From Vicia villosa (lineage: Eukaryota > Streptophyta > Magnoliopsida > Fabales > Fabaceae): a stretch of 64,000 bases of DNA. Made by a program: the position numbers and the translations under genes. The DNA is taken from assembly GCF_029867415.1 (NCBI RefSeq), contig NC_081184.1, positions 107,493,692-107,557,691 of the forward strand. Direction: 5' to 3'. Each line of letters begins with the position of its first letter. The stretch's first letter is position 1. Shown here piece after piece: positions 10,346-21,484 of the stretch. Below the pieces are notes generated by a model that did not search any database, was not told the DNA's origin, and was given only the letters and a program-made list of their open reading frames with translations.

Positions 10346-12021
10346 CTCCTATGTCAAAAGTCAAAGACCAATTCCAAAGATTACTCATTCAACAACTCAA
10401 AGATTCACAGTCAACTAGTTTGACCTAAAAGTCAACTATGGTCAAAGTACAGTCAAAACTCCTGACTTTTGGTCAAAATCAAGTATTTGAGATCATATCC
10501 ATCATTTGATCAAAGGTTGATCATGATCCACTAATAAAAACTCAGAAATGAACAAATTCAAAAGGTTCAAATTAGGGTTTTTTATAGGAAAAGTCAACTC
10601 AACTTTGACTGGTCATAACTTTTACACGCAGTATAAAAAATTTCCCAACCAAAGCCTATTTTGAAGGAAATTGGATTCTCTACAACTTTGTCTCTCACAA
10701 GCCAAGGCCATAAATGCTTCATTTGGGAGATATGGTACAAAAGATTATAGGTCCTTTTCAAAAGTCAACCGAAAGCAGTTTTTTTGTCAAAGGCCATATC
10801 ATCAAGATAAAATCTCCAAATAAAAAATATGTTCCAAAGTGGCTTATAGAGGACATCTAGAGGTTTCCAAAAAGTCCTAGAAATCTCTCATATCTTAAAT
10901 ATTGAGGGAGATATGCCTTGTCGAAGTTGGTCGATTTTGGAGGGAAAATGTGAAGGAAATAAGGTTCAAAATGGATATCTTTACAAATGGGTCTGACTTT
11001 TTACAATCCAAACATGCTTATGAAGTCACCAAGAATGCCCAAGACCAATCCCACAATTATTTTATTTTTCCTATTTTTTTAGTGAATTTTATTCATTTAA
11101 AATACCATTTTAAATCAAATAATCAAAGGAAAATATAAGAGATTTGATTTGGTTTAACTTTCAATCATATGCAATCATTAAAATATGTATTATATCATAC
11201 CAAATTCGTTCAAGGGAGATTGGAGAGAGATAGGTCATATTTGGGCAAATTTTAGAAAGTTTCGATGGTGATTTCAATCAAGGTTCCAATCATGGACTTA
11301 AAAAGATTCAGTTAGGTTTTGTTAACCTAACACCTTGTAGTATAAGTACATAAAGGATTCACAAGGTTTAGGGGATTTGGCTGGCCTCCAAGAGCAAAAA
11401 TCGAACTCACCAAAACTAAAAAAAAGGGAGATTCAATTTTTAATTTATATACGAATTCATGGCGTTTAAAGGCTTGAATTAGCTTCCTGGGTGTAGATTG
11501 AAGCCGTTTGGATCATCACAAGTCCACAGAACATCCGGAATCATGTCCCATAGGCCACGGTTTCCTTGATTTTTTTTAGTTCCGATTACACCTTTTCACG
11601 CATTGAAAATTGATTTTAATGGTATATTCATGTTTACAACAATGTGTTGATACTTTCTGGGCAGTTTAATTGTATATCAAGTGCAGGTTTGGACTGGTGT
11701 CATTGTTAGGGTTCATGTACATGATTTTGGGGGAATCCGATAGCAGCAATTTCATGACCAATTAAGGAGCTTGTTGGATTCGTGACGCTACGTATAATCG
11801 ATATCTATCATTTTATTGTATTTATTGGTGTTAGTCTGCAGGTTGTGGGGGGTGAATACCTTTGGCTACAGCGAGAAAACCGTAGGTAAAAGGTGGCTTT
11901 ATTTGCAGGAAACGACTCAACGAAGAAGACGAGCCCCAAAGCGCGCGTTTGTTTATTTTTTGAATCCTGGGCAAACTTAATTTTTATATATTTTATTTAC
12001 TGATTGTGTACTTAACAGCGC

Positions 12022-12100
12022 AGTGGAAGTGGCTCAGTGGTTTAAGGAGTTGTTAGCTTTGTCAAGTGCAGGAGCATGGGATCGATCCTTGCTCCCTGCA
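12022..12100 (+). other. Degenerate tRNA-like relic in LTR A
   Basis: TGGCTCAGTGG (12030-12040) fits an internal A box, and GGGATCGATCC (12078-12088) is a decayed B box about 40 bp downstream. No acceptor stem can be formed. It lies about 1.86 kb into the LTR, in sense. Not a functional tRNA gene. Confidence 0.45.
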
Positions 12101-13436
12101 TGTTTGTTTTGATTTAATTCTTTGGTAAACCGTAGTCAAAGATCCAATGCGCGCACCAACAAGCAAGCACCATACGCTTTCAACTGATAGCCGTCAGATC
12201 TCGGCCAGAGATAATCTAACATCCCTAAGAGCGCGTACCCACCATGGAGCCTCGCAGGCCATACACATAGGATCTGCCCAGGTTTCTATATATTTTTTAA
12301 TATTTATTTAATTATTGTTAAAATATTTAGATTAACTATTGGTTAATTGTTTTATTCAATTAATTTATTTTAGTCAGAATTAAAATAATAAAATTATGGT
12401 TATGATATATTAATTAGGGAAATTAGTATTAGAATTATTTTCCCGATTTTTCTTCAATTATTCGATTTAATTTGTTATAACCTTTAAATTCTAAAAACCA
12501 TAAAAACCCTATGGAAATATATTAAGGTTTAGGGTTTGCCCAATCCCACTGGCTAGTGGCCAAAGTATTAGGATTAGGGTTTTCTAACCAACTTAGGCTT
12601 TAGCCAAATAATTTTAGAATTTTATTCGCTTCGATTAAATCAATTGATCGCGGTGGGTAATAATCAATTAATTATTTAATTCTTTAATTAAATACAAATT
12701 AAAACAACATTTATTCTGCTAAATGGTTTTAACCAAAGCTATTGGTTATGATGATTAGCATTTTCCCTTTATCAAATTCGTTATTATTTGTAATCGAATA
12801 TATCGATTATGAGGAGTAACGATAATTTAAAATACGCACATTTGCTATTCGTGGTAATCGAATCCATCGATTATAGTGGTTAGCAATCCTCCCTTCAATC
12901 CGTTAGCCGTGGTAATCAAACCTATGGATTATCGTAACTAATGGTAACAAATTAAAACCAGGGTTGTACGCCCAAAACATTCAAAACACACTAAACCACG
13001 ATACTACGGATTTTCATCCCTTCAACACTGCAATGTTCAAAACTACGATAGGCCATTCAAAAGCCTCTAAAACCATATCAAATCAAATTTCAACTCTAAG
13101 GGCGTACAACCCTTCCCCGAACTACGTAGACTCTGATTCTCCCTAAGGAGATACGTAGGCACTTGGCAACAAGGCGAGTCCCCTCCTCCAAACTCTAATC
13201 ATGTTCAAGTAATTAGCCTTTAATTCTATTAACTGTCTGTCATCTTTCTTTATTTTTTAGCCATAAACCTTGACTTTATAATGCAAACCTTAGGAAAGGG
13301 TTAAGGGTGCCTAACACCTTCCCTCGACCTGATTATAATAATCTTACCCTGATCTCTTAGCTACGCGAGGTTTCCTATTCGCCTTGGTAGAATAGGTGGC
13401 GACTCTAAAGGTTTAATTTTAGGGCAGGTTGCTACA

Positions 13437-14465
13437 CGCACGGTAGTTCCTGTTGACCACGACCACTTCCAAAGGGCGTGGAACTCTTTGTCTGATACTT
13501 GCTGGGACAAATTGTTCACTCCAGGCCAATTCTATCAGGTGGAGATTGTTAGAGAATTCTATGCAAACGCCTTGCCTCTGAGCAATTGGGTAGACACTGA
13601 ACCATACCCGTTTAAAACATGGGTAAGAGGTAAGGTCATTGATTTTAGCAAAGATGCAATATTCGATTATCTTGACAATCCTCTAGCTTTGGTGGAAGAA
13701 TGTGAATACCATCCCAACTTGAATAAAGGCAATTGGGATGTAGAGAGTATTAAGGAGAAGATTTTTCGACCTGGTTTTACTTATACTTTGACTAGGGCTG
13801 GGCTACCGAAGACGTTTACTCGTAATCAGTTGACGAAAGATGCTCAATTGGTGACCTCGGTGGTCCTTTACAACATAAGGCCACGAAGTCACACTTCTTC
13901 CATCACCATTGATATTGCAGGCCTGGTTCAGTGTATCTTGAACGACGATAATATGGATGTGCCGAGGATTGTGGCAAATGAGCTGGAGAGAGTCGCTCTG
14001 AATGGGACTCGTCATGGCGATGGGGTAAAATGTAGATTGATTTTTCCTGGACTTATTATGGGTTTTTGCAGGAAGGCTGGAGTCCGGTTTCCACCTGGGG
14101 GAATGATTCCCATGGATGGAGTTATCGATGATATTTTTGCTAACATGTACTGTCTTCCTGGTTGCCGTCCTCATGGTGTTGCTGCTAATGCACCTGACCT
14201 TCCTGATGCTGCTCGAGCTGTTCCGGTTGCTGCTGCACCGCCTGCTGGTTCTCAGTATGGTGATGCAAGTGATTGGAACTATCAGATGCACATGGCGCAT
14301 CAGAGAGCCTTTATGTTTTTGCAGGATTCCATCCGGCAGTTATCTCTTCAGCAGCCTGTAGGTTCCAGGGATAATCTTTCTGCTTATGCTTCATGGCCTG
14401 GTGGCAGACCAGATCCTGAGGAGGGGATGGAGCAGGATGATGAGGAGACTTCTGAGGAGAAGTAG
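13437..14465 (+). pseudogene. Gypsy env-like ORF, 5'-truncated
   Basis: The frame is open from the element A junction through TAG at 14463-14465. No ATG precedes the conserved part; the first candidate start codon inside it is only a TTG at 13488. The protein has the landmarks REFYANAL, VIDFSKDAIFDYL, VLYNIRPRSHTSSI and RLIFPGLIMGFC, which parallel the env-like ORF at 7069-9063, so I assign the same putative plant transposon protein domain. An Ala/Pro-rich linker and an acidic C-terminus (EEGMEQDDEETSEEK) follow. The N-terminus was presumably separated by insertion of element A. Function of the family is unknown. Confidence 0.65.
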
Positions 14466-14629
14466 ATTTTATGTTGTTTTTATGGTTTTGTTTTTTTTTT
14501 TTAGTTTTTATGTTAGCATGTTAGAATAATTTTCTTTGTTTTGTTTTTAAATTTTGTTCCATCCTTTTGGATGAGGGATTTTGAAAGGCTAAGTTTATGC
14601 CTTTAGAAAGTTAAAACCGTTTGGTGTGG

Positions 14630-14690
<61 letters not shown>

Positions 14691-15401
14691 TTCAGTTTAT
14701 TTTATTATCGCATTGATTTTTAAGTCGTTTTATTTTTAGTTTAGTATTTATGTTTAAGAAATAATGGTTTGTGAAAGTTGTCCTGATGATTAATTAGCTG
14801 GAACACGAATTTTTGTTGTCACGATGAATGTGGGTGATGCAAAGCAATTTGAGTGGTAATGATATAAGTTGAAAACTGTACGTGCCAGGTACATCCTTTA
14901 TCATTTTCTTTATCAAGTACCTTTGATTCTGATGCTTTTAATTGTACAAATTAGTTGTCATTAATTTCTGTTGGTAAAATTAGTTCAATTGTGAATCACT
15001 TTAGCCCAGATTTAGTTGCGAGGAGACTTTCCACTGTATATATATAAATTGTGCTGGATACCAGCAATGTGCATTTTAACTCGTTTTCCTTATGATTAAT
15101 CTTGCATTTTTAATAAATTATGTTAAGCATGAAAGTGATCAAGGCGTTTTGTTCCGCACTATGAGAATAACTTCCTATCCAAATGTAACCTACCCGGTGA
15201 GTGTGTGAGTATTTGCTAACTACTTTGAGCCGTTTGCCAAGATTCTTATCGGTTAAGCTTGTGTTGTATATTGATCTCTTTACCGATTTTTGATAGAATC
15301 TTGATGATTTTTCTTTTTTACCTTGAACTGTTGCCATGAAAGATGGTTAGGATTGATTCCTTTTTGCCTTAGAATAGGGAGCATTCTTAATTATGTGATG
15401 G
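14466..15401 (+). other. 3' untranslated region of outer Gypsy element, left part
   Basis: AT-rich, no gene. Includes a (TA)29 tract at 14631-14688. It contains a TACCCGGTGAG stretch (15192-15202) of a kind I associate with Gypsy 3' regions. It resumes at 52380 after the solo LTR; the 5-bp GATGG at 15397-15401 is repeated at 52375-52379. Confidence 0.6.
14631..14688. repeat. (TA)29 microsatellite
   Basis: 58 bp of uninterrupted TA dinucleotides. Confidence 0.97.
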
Positions 15402-15538
15402 TGTAATACGGTGAACTGACTTTTTATCGAAATGTGCGGATAGCAAGAGTCGCCACCGACTTTTATTTTATCCAATTGGAAAGGCTAAAAGAACAGGAAA
15501 AGGCCTTTTAAAAAGATTTTGAGTTCGGGGGGTAAGTT

Positions 15539-15571
15539 ATGCAAAGGGAAGGTGTAAGGCACCCTTTGCAT
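15539..15571 (-). other. Conserved LTR hairpin
   Basis: ATGCAAAGGG and CCCTTTGCAT form a perfect 10-bp inverted repeat around a 13-nt loop. The same structure occurs at 33966-33998 and 44278-44310 in element B's LTRs. It lies about 140-180 bp from the LTR 3' end, in the likely R or polyadenylation region. Confidence 0.8.
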
Positions 15572-17157
15572 CCATGGTTATCCATGGGCTCTTAATTGCT
15601 TAGCTCACTTTGTTTATTTGAAATGTTTGAAGTGTGTTTGGAAAAAAGATTTTGAATTAGAACTTTAGCTTGTAAATAAGCGTAGTCTTTTGAATTTGAT
15701 TTTGAAAAGAGTGGGAAAATGTTTGAATTTAGAGCAAGCAATTAGTAGCAACTACCCTAAGTTTGAAAAACGTTCTTTTAGCTTTTCGGGCGAAAGGATC
15801 TATCCATACCATAAGAAGGCAGGAAGTCTTTCAATTGGATGTTGAAGGGTCATCGGAAATAATCGTTCGCCATAAGACTGTCCCTTGCCATAAAGAGGGC
15901 AGGTAGTCTAAGGGAAGGATATTATAGTCATTAATCTTTTTAGGCATCATGCGAGGATACCTTAGCAATTGGGACAATTATCTTTTACCGAGGCAGCTTC
16001 GAGGGACAAAATTGATGATATCACTGAATAAGGCAACCTTTGCTTTAGGTATCCTCGGAATCGAGGGACTTTGACTATTTAGTACCATTAGAGGCAACAG
16101 GCAACAAGGCAACAAAAGAGGTTACCCTAAAGGTGAGTATGTGCACCAATCACGTGATTGTATTCAGATAATATTTATCTTATAATTATAGTTATTCTAA
16201 TTCTGTTAAAGGCTTGCACTCCCTAAGATTACTAACCACGCAGTTTAAAATTGCAGAATTTAAAGGCGGAAAGGTAAATGTCCTACGCTATTACAATAAA
16301 CACCTGCGGGGAAGGGGGAATTAAAAGGCAAAAGAAAATAAGAGGGATCAATAACTATCTTTGAGTGGTTTGATCTTTTCGAACCCTTGATTGACTCTGA
16401 TCATCTGAGAATTAAACGAAAAATGATGGTGGATTAGTGTAGGAGAGATTTGTGTAAACCCTAATTCAATCTATAAAGAAAAGTAAAATAATATTTAAAA
16501 TAAATAAATAAATAAAAAAAGATTAGAAACTTAACTTCCTGATTGGCATGGTGCGTAGTCGGAGGATTTCTAATTAAACCCTGAAAAGTTAAACACAAAG
16601 AAGAGAAGCGTTAGTGCATTTAAGATCCGTTAACTATGGGTATAAACCCTAATTTATAAAATAAATAAATGGGATTGAACAAACCCTAAAAGGCTAATGG
16701 AATCGAAAGTTCGATAAGATGGCTAGATGAGCCATAATAGAATATAATAATTATAAGGTTAAACCTAATATTTTAAAAATAAAAATTAAAGGATTGTAAA
16801 GAAAATCGAGTTTTTGATTTAAAAATTAATTATAAAACTATTATTTATATAAATGATTTATAGCAAAACAAATAAATAACAAAAAAATGATAATAATAAT
16901 AATAATAATGAAAAAAAAGGAACAAAAGATAATTATGTAATTGAAAAATAAAATAATAAAAAATTAGAGAAACTTAGCTTTGGTTCTGTGTGGTGGTGCC
17001 TTGAAGGAGTATGGTGGACCATCGCCATCTGGGTCCTTGGATTTGGGCGTATGGGAATCCAATGGTGGGAATCGGTTGCTGCATCATGGACGCGTGCTGA
17101 CTGGATGCGTCAGATTCCCTTAGAACCTGCATGTTAATGAAATAAAAAGATAAGTTG

Positions 17158-17232
17158 AGACCCAGCCAGGAATCGAACCTGGGTCTTGATGGCTCACGAA
17201 TGTTCCCTTGGCCAGTTGTGCTGCATGCTTAT
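17158..17232 (-). other. tRNA-like relic in solo LTR
   Basis: On the minus strand, GGTTCGATTCC (17179-17169) is a perfect B box within a T-arm whose 5-bp stem CCAGG/CCTGG is intact. A weaker A-box-like ACAACTGG lies upstream. The acceptor stem does not pair. It is sense relative to the LTR and about 2.1 kb into it. Not a working tRNA gene. Confidence 0.6.
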
Positions 17233-17742
17233 CTTGATATTTAATGGGCTTAAATAAATAAATGAGAAAGCAAAAGCATATGGGAAAAGTCAAAGAGCAA
17301 TCCCTGTAGGGCCCACGCGCAGCCAATGAAAGGATGGAAAGGAGAGAGAGAAAAGCCATCCTCGTTGACCAACCAATGGAGATGCAGCATGCGTGATTAT
17401 TATCCAGAATTACTGTTCATCATCTTCCTTGTAGGTACCTGCGGAAATTGCTGCAAGTTTACCCATGGAATTACCTGCAGATTTTTGCAGGTTTTTCCTC
17501 CTTCAATTTCGTGACTTCAGGGCTGCCATGGGTGACTTCGCATGAACCTAAACACTGCCCAGATCCACTAACCCCATCCTTACGACCAAGATGGTGCAAT
17601 TATCTGGGCCGGAAACGCCCTAAAAACACGAACACGAAGGTGCATCACCTCTTTGCCCTAGCCATGGTGAGTTTCGGTTAGGGCATTAGAGCTTCCATTC
17701 GATGGTTCAGATCTTCTCTTCCAGTCACCAAAGAGCTCTAGT

Positions 17743-19782
17743 ATGGTGGATGAGAGACCTAGTATTTATAATAGGAAAAAACATACAATGAGAGAGAAAC
17801 AGGAGAGAGAAAGAGAAAAAGGTGAGCTGAGAGTCGATAGTGAGTGGGCGGAAGTTACAAAAAAAATATGGAAACCTAGAGGAGCTCTACAGAACAAATG
17901 GGATTCAAGGAAGGGGAAGACCAACATGGAGGGTGAGGTGGTGTGTAGCTTTTATTTCTCTGAGTTCCCTGATGATTTTGGAGCTAGGGAGATGTTTGAT
18001 ATTTTCAAAGACTTTGGTTTGGTGGTAGAGGTAGTCATACCGCCGAGAAGAGACAAGAGGGGGAAGAGATATGGCTTCGTGAGATACAGGAAGGTAGAGG
18101 ATGTAAGAATACTGGAGATAAGTTTAGACAGTATCATCATCAAGGGAAGAAAGATCCATGCAAACGTGCCAAGATTCCAAAGAGGGATGGATGGTGGGGT
18201 GAAGAGAGATAGGGTGCAGGAGATAGAAAGAAAAGGTGTAGGAAGCACACGAGGAAACCCAAGAAATATAGGAGGAAGTTATGCAGATGTCCTAAAGTCA
18301 AACACGTTCAGGAAGCCAGCGAAGGAGAATAGGCCGTTGTTAGGGTGGAACAATCATGAACCCAAGCCTAAGTTCACTCATCTTGAATTCCAGGTAGAAG
18401 AAGGCCATATGAAAAGATTCAAAGATGCATATGTTGGTGTCGTGGAGAATCCAGGGTCAACATATGTCGTCCAGGCGGCGTTTCATGCTGAAGGATGCTA
18501 TAGGGTAAAAATTACACCTATGGGAGCAAACTTGTGTCTCATGGAAGAAATGGAGGTTGGTGAAATAAAAAGGATGATCACGGATGAATCTGATCTAATA
18601 CTGAAATGGTTCTCTGATATTCACCCTTGGTCACCGGCGGACGTAGACAATGAAAGGTTGACATGGATGAGTTGCTATGGTTTACCTTGTCATGCTTGGC
18701 AGGAGGAGTTCTTTGAATTCATATCAAAACCGGTGGGTACTTTCGTCTGTTGTGATGAGGAAACGAAAAACCTATCAAAACTGGATGTTGCGAGGTTCCT
18801 GATCCGAACAAAATATACCTTAACATTAAACGAATGTTTCAACGTGGGTGTTAACGATGAAGTATATTGCGTGAAACTAGTGGAAGATGTACATGGTCCT
18901 AAAAGAATCGTGGTGCCGGAAAATGCGAGTGAATGTTTCAGTGGCTCATCGGAGACGGAGGGCGAATCCTGGGAAGAAGAATATAGCACGGATATTGAGG
19001 CTGATAATGTCGATTTGACAAAAGACGACAATCAGAATGTCACTTCTCTCCTAGGTGGCGTTGGAACTGGTACCCAACCAATACAAAGCAAGTGTGGTAC
19101 GTGTGAAGTTGGAAGGTTTTTGGAAAAGGGAGGTTTAGAAAAAGACACGCCTACTACTGTAGCTATAAAGTCAAAATCAAAAGCTGATGGTAAGGGAGCA
19201 TTTATTGAAGGTGAGGTGGATACCAAGTCAACATCAGAGGTGGGTTCTCTCCAAAAAGAAAGGAAACAAGTGGCGGGGCCAGGTAACGGTAGCTTAACTT
19301 GTCAAGTGGGGGACTCTGATGATTCGGACCCTATTTCTGGATCACCGTCACCGCCCATTGGGTTTGCCAGCATCCTCAAGCCCAAAAAAGTAGTTCCCAT
19401 TGAAGAAGTCTATCAAAACCTAAAAATACCTTTTGCCCCTTCCTATTTCTCTGCACTTCTTCACTCTCAGTCCCACCCTATTGTACCTTTTGCCTCCAAT
19501 GCCTCACCGGGAGATGCTATTTCTTGTAATTCGAAAGATAGTCTAACTAAAGGCGGTCTTCTCAGTGAGAATTCTGTTGGGGGCTCAGGCATCAATCAAG
19601 GCAACAAGCGAATCTGGAGGGCTTTGGATGGATTTCCGGCAAAAGTATGGAGTTCTATAAAGGATTTAGGTGTTGAAGGTGAGGAGGATGATGAAGTATT
19701 CGAAGGAATTGTTCGGGAGATTGAAGCAAGGGAGAGAAAGCAGTTCGAAACCAAGAAGGAGTCTACTACGGTTATCCCATGA
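17743..19782 (+). CDS. LINE ORF1 protein with RRM
   Basis: Intact 679-residue ORF. After a basic, Arg/Glu-rich N-terminus (residues 10-65) comes an RRM at about 68-145, with an RNP2-like CSFYFSEF (68-75) and RNP1 KRYGFVRY (108-115). The middle (about 200-390) resembles the conserved region of plant LINE ORF1, with LTWMSCYGLPCHAW. The C-terminal third is acidic, then Ser/Pro-rich. No CCHC zinc knuckle is visible. In L1 elements ORF1 binds the element RNA and acts as a chaperone in the ribonucleoprotein. Its stop codon overlaps the start of ORF2 in ATGA (19779-19782), which suggests termination-reinitiation or leaky scanning for ORF2. The frame is unbroken, consistent with a young element. Confidence 0.88.
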   Translation: MVDERPSIYNRKKHTMREKQEREREKGELRVDSEWAEVTKKIWKPRGALQNKWDSRKGKTNMEGEVVCSFYFSEFPDDFGAREMFDIFKDFGLVVEVVIPPRRDKRGKRYGFVRYRKVEDVRILEISLDSIIIKGRKIHANVPRFQRGMDGGVKRDRVQEIERKGVGSTRGNPRNIGGSYADVLKSNTFRKPAKENRPLLGWNNHEPKPKFTHLEFQVEEGHMKRFKDAYVGVVENPGSTYVVQAAFHAEGCYRVKITPMGANLCLMEEMEVGEIKRMITDESDLILKWFSDIHPWSPADVDNERLTWMSCYGLPCHAWQEEFFEFISKPVGTFVCCDEETKNLSKLDVARFLIRTKYTLTLNECFNVGVNDEVYCVKLVEDVHGPKRIVVPENASECFSGSSETEGESWEEEYSTDIEADNVDLTKDDNQNVTSLLGGVGTGTQPIQSKCGTCEVGRFLEKGGLEKDTPTTVAIKSKSKADGKGAFIEGEVDTKSTSEVGSLQKERKQVAGPGNGSLTCQVGDSDDSDPISGSPSPPIGFASILKPKKVVPIEEVYQNLKIPFAPSYFSALLHSQSHPIVPFASNASPGDAISCNSKDSLTKGGLLSENSVGGSGINQGNKRIWRALDGFPAKVWSSIKDLGVEGEEDDEVFEGIVREIEARERKQFETKKESTTVIP

Positions 19783-20276
19783 ATATTGGATCATTCAATA
19801 TTCGTGGGGGTGGTGGTTCGGCCAAGCGAAGAAGGGTGTGTCAGGTCCTGGCTTCGGCAAGGACAGATTTGTGTTTCATCCAGGAAACAAAGATCAAAAG
19901 TATGGAAGCTCATTTGGCAACAAGTTTTTGGGGTAATTCGGATTGCGAGTGGTCGGCATTAGATTCAGATGGTGCATCAGGGGGCGTTCTCACAATCTGG
20001 AAATCAGGTATTATTAACCCTATTTCTAGCTTCAAAGGAAAAGGTGTGTTGGGAATTAATGCAGAGTGGAAAGGCAGGAATTGTTATTTCATAAATATCT
20101 ACTCACCTTGCAATTTGGCAGAGAAGAGATTGGTTTGGAAGTTTTTGCTGGAAAAGAAACATAATATGCCTGCAGGGGAATGGATATTAGGGGGGGACTT
20201 TAACTCTGTAAAAAAAAAAGAGGAAAGAATGGGGAAGAATCTGTCTAGTAGGGTGGAAATGGAAGAGTTCTCTAAG
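19779..20276 (+). pseudogene. LINE ORF2, 5' segment (endonuclease N-terminus)
   Basis: The first 166 codons of ORF2. NIGSFNIRG and LCFIQETK are the N-terminal signatures of the apurinic-like endonuclease, with the catalytic Glu of QETK. ILGGDFNSV follows near residue 133. The frame is cut at 20276 by the minus-strand Sirevirus, whose first bases supply a stop codon. The continuation is at 29305. The CTAAG duplication (20272-20276 and 29305-29309) lets the two sides join in frame, so ORF2 was open before the insertion. Confidence 0.92.
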
Positions 20277-21484
20277 TGAAGGATAGAAAAACACTTAGAA
20301 AGGGGGGGTTTGAATAAGTGTAGCTTTAAAAACTTGACAGATAAAAATAAATTGCACAGTTATTTTTATCCTGGTTCGTTGTTAACTAAACTACTCCAGT
20401 CCACCCCCGCAGAGATGATTTACCTCAACTGAGGATTTAATCCATTAATCGCACGGATTACAATGGTTCTCCACTTAGTCAGCAACTAAGTCTTCCAGAG
20501 TCTTCTGATCACACACTGATCACTCCAGGAACAACTGCTTAGATACCCTCTAAGACTTTTCTAGAGTATACTGATCCACACGATCACTCTAGTTACAACC
20601 TGCTTAGATAACCTCTAAGACTTCCTAGAGTATTCTGATCCACACGATCACTCTAGTTCCTTACAACTTAATGTAATCAATTCTAAGAGTATTACAATTG
20701 CTTCTTAAAAGCTATAATCACAAACTGTGATATTTCTCTTAACGTTTAAGCTTAATCTCACTAATATATTACAACAGCAATGTAGTGAGCTTTGATGAAG
20801 ATGAAGATTCTGAGCTTTGAGTAGAACAGAGTTTCAGCAAGTTAATGTAAGTTGTTTTGGTGCAGAATCGTTAACCTTGCTTCACATCAGAACTTCATAT
20901 TTATAAGCGTTGGAGAAGATGACCGTTGAGTGCATTTAATGCTTTGCGTGTTCCGTACAGCATCGCATTTAATGTTATACGCTTTTGTCAACTACCTCGA
21001 GCCTTGTTCACGTTGTGTCTACTGACGTAGCCTTTAGTAGCTTTTAACGTTCCTTTTGTCAGTCAGCGTAGCTTGCCACTTGTACTTCCTTCTGATCTGA
21101 TGTTTGAGAATACAACGTTTGAATATCATCAGAGTCAAACAGCTTGGTGCAAAGCATCTTCTGATCTTCTGACCTTGAAGTGCTTCTGAGCGTGATACCA
21201 TCAGAACTTCAGTGCTTCTGTTCTCTTGTTCTTCTGATGCTTCCATAGACCCATGTTCTGATTCTGCTTCGACCATCTTCTGATGTCTTGCCAGACCATG
21301 TTCTGATGTTGCATGCTGAACCCTTTGAGACAAAGCTTCTGAGCGCTGAATTATGCATACTCTTTATATATTTCCTGAAAAGGAAATTGCATTGGATTAG
21401 AGTACCATATAATCTTAAGCAAAATTCATATTATTGTTATCATCAAAACTAAGATAATTGATCAGAACAAATCTTGTTCTAACA
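20277..21484 (-). repeat. 3' LTR of minus-strand Sirevirus (1208 bp)
   Basis: Bounded by TGAAGGATAG and CTTGTTCTAACA on the plus strand. It differs from 28096-29304 in the G run near 20302 and at about four substitutions. An open 99-codon frame inside it is a repeat of non-coding LTR sequence, not a gene. Confidence 0.95.

Larger units (their letters stand above)
1..13436 (+). mobile_element. Ogre/Tat-like Gypsy element A, 3' portion
   Basis: This is the 3' part of a large LTR retrotransposon whose 5' part lies left of the window. Positions 1-3218 are non-coding internal sequence made largely of tandem arrays. A purine-rich GGGGCAGC tract (3211-3218) then leads into an LTR opening with TGTCATACCCCAAAATTTGC. 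The LTR is interrupted at 3403-10350 and appears to end at TTGCTACA (13436). Tandem arrays just before the 3' LTR are a known feature of Ogre/Tat 3' untranslated regions. No pol domain of this element is visible, so the lineage call rests on LTR termini and layout. The right junction falls inside the env-like ORF of another Gypsy element. The TSD cannot be checked because the 5' end is missing. Confidence 0.7.
3219..13436 (+). repeat. 3' LTR of Ogre-like element A (interrupted)
   Basis: The LTR opens with TGTCATACCCCAAAATTTGC, is split by a Sirevirus at 3403-10345 (TSD 3398-3402 and 10346-10350), and resumes to 13436. Uninterrupted length is about 3270 bp. The right half aligns by eye with the minus-strand solo LTR near 51740-52030 in reverse: shared phrases about a GGTTGATCATGAT motif and a CTACAACTTTGTCTCTCAC stretch. 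Near the 3' end are a GGGTGCCTAACACCTTCCC motif and TGGCGACTCT (13397-13406). No gene is seen inside 10351-13436 apart from a tRNA-like relic. Confidence 0.75.
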
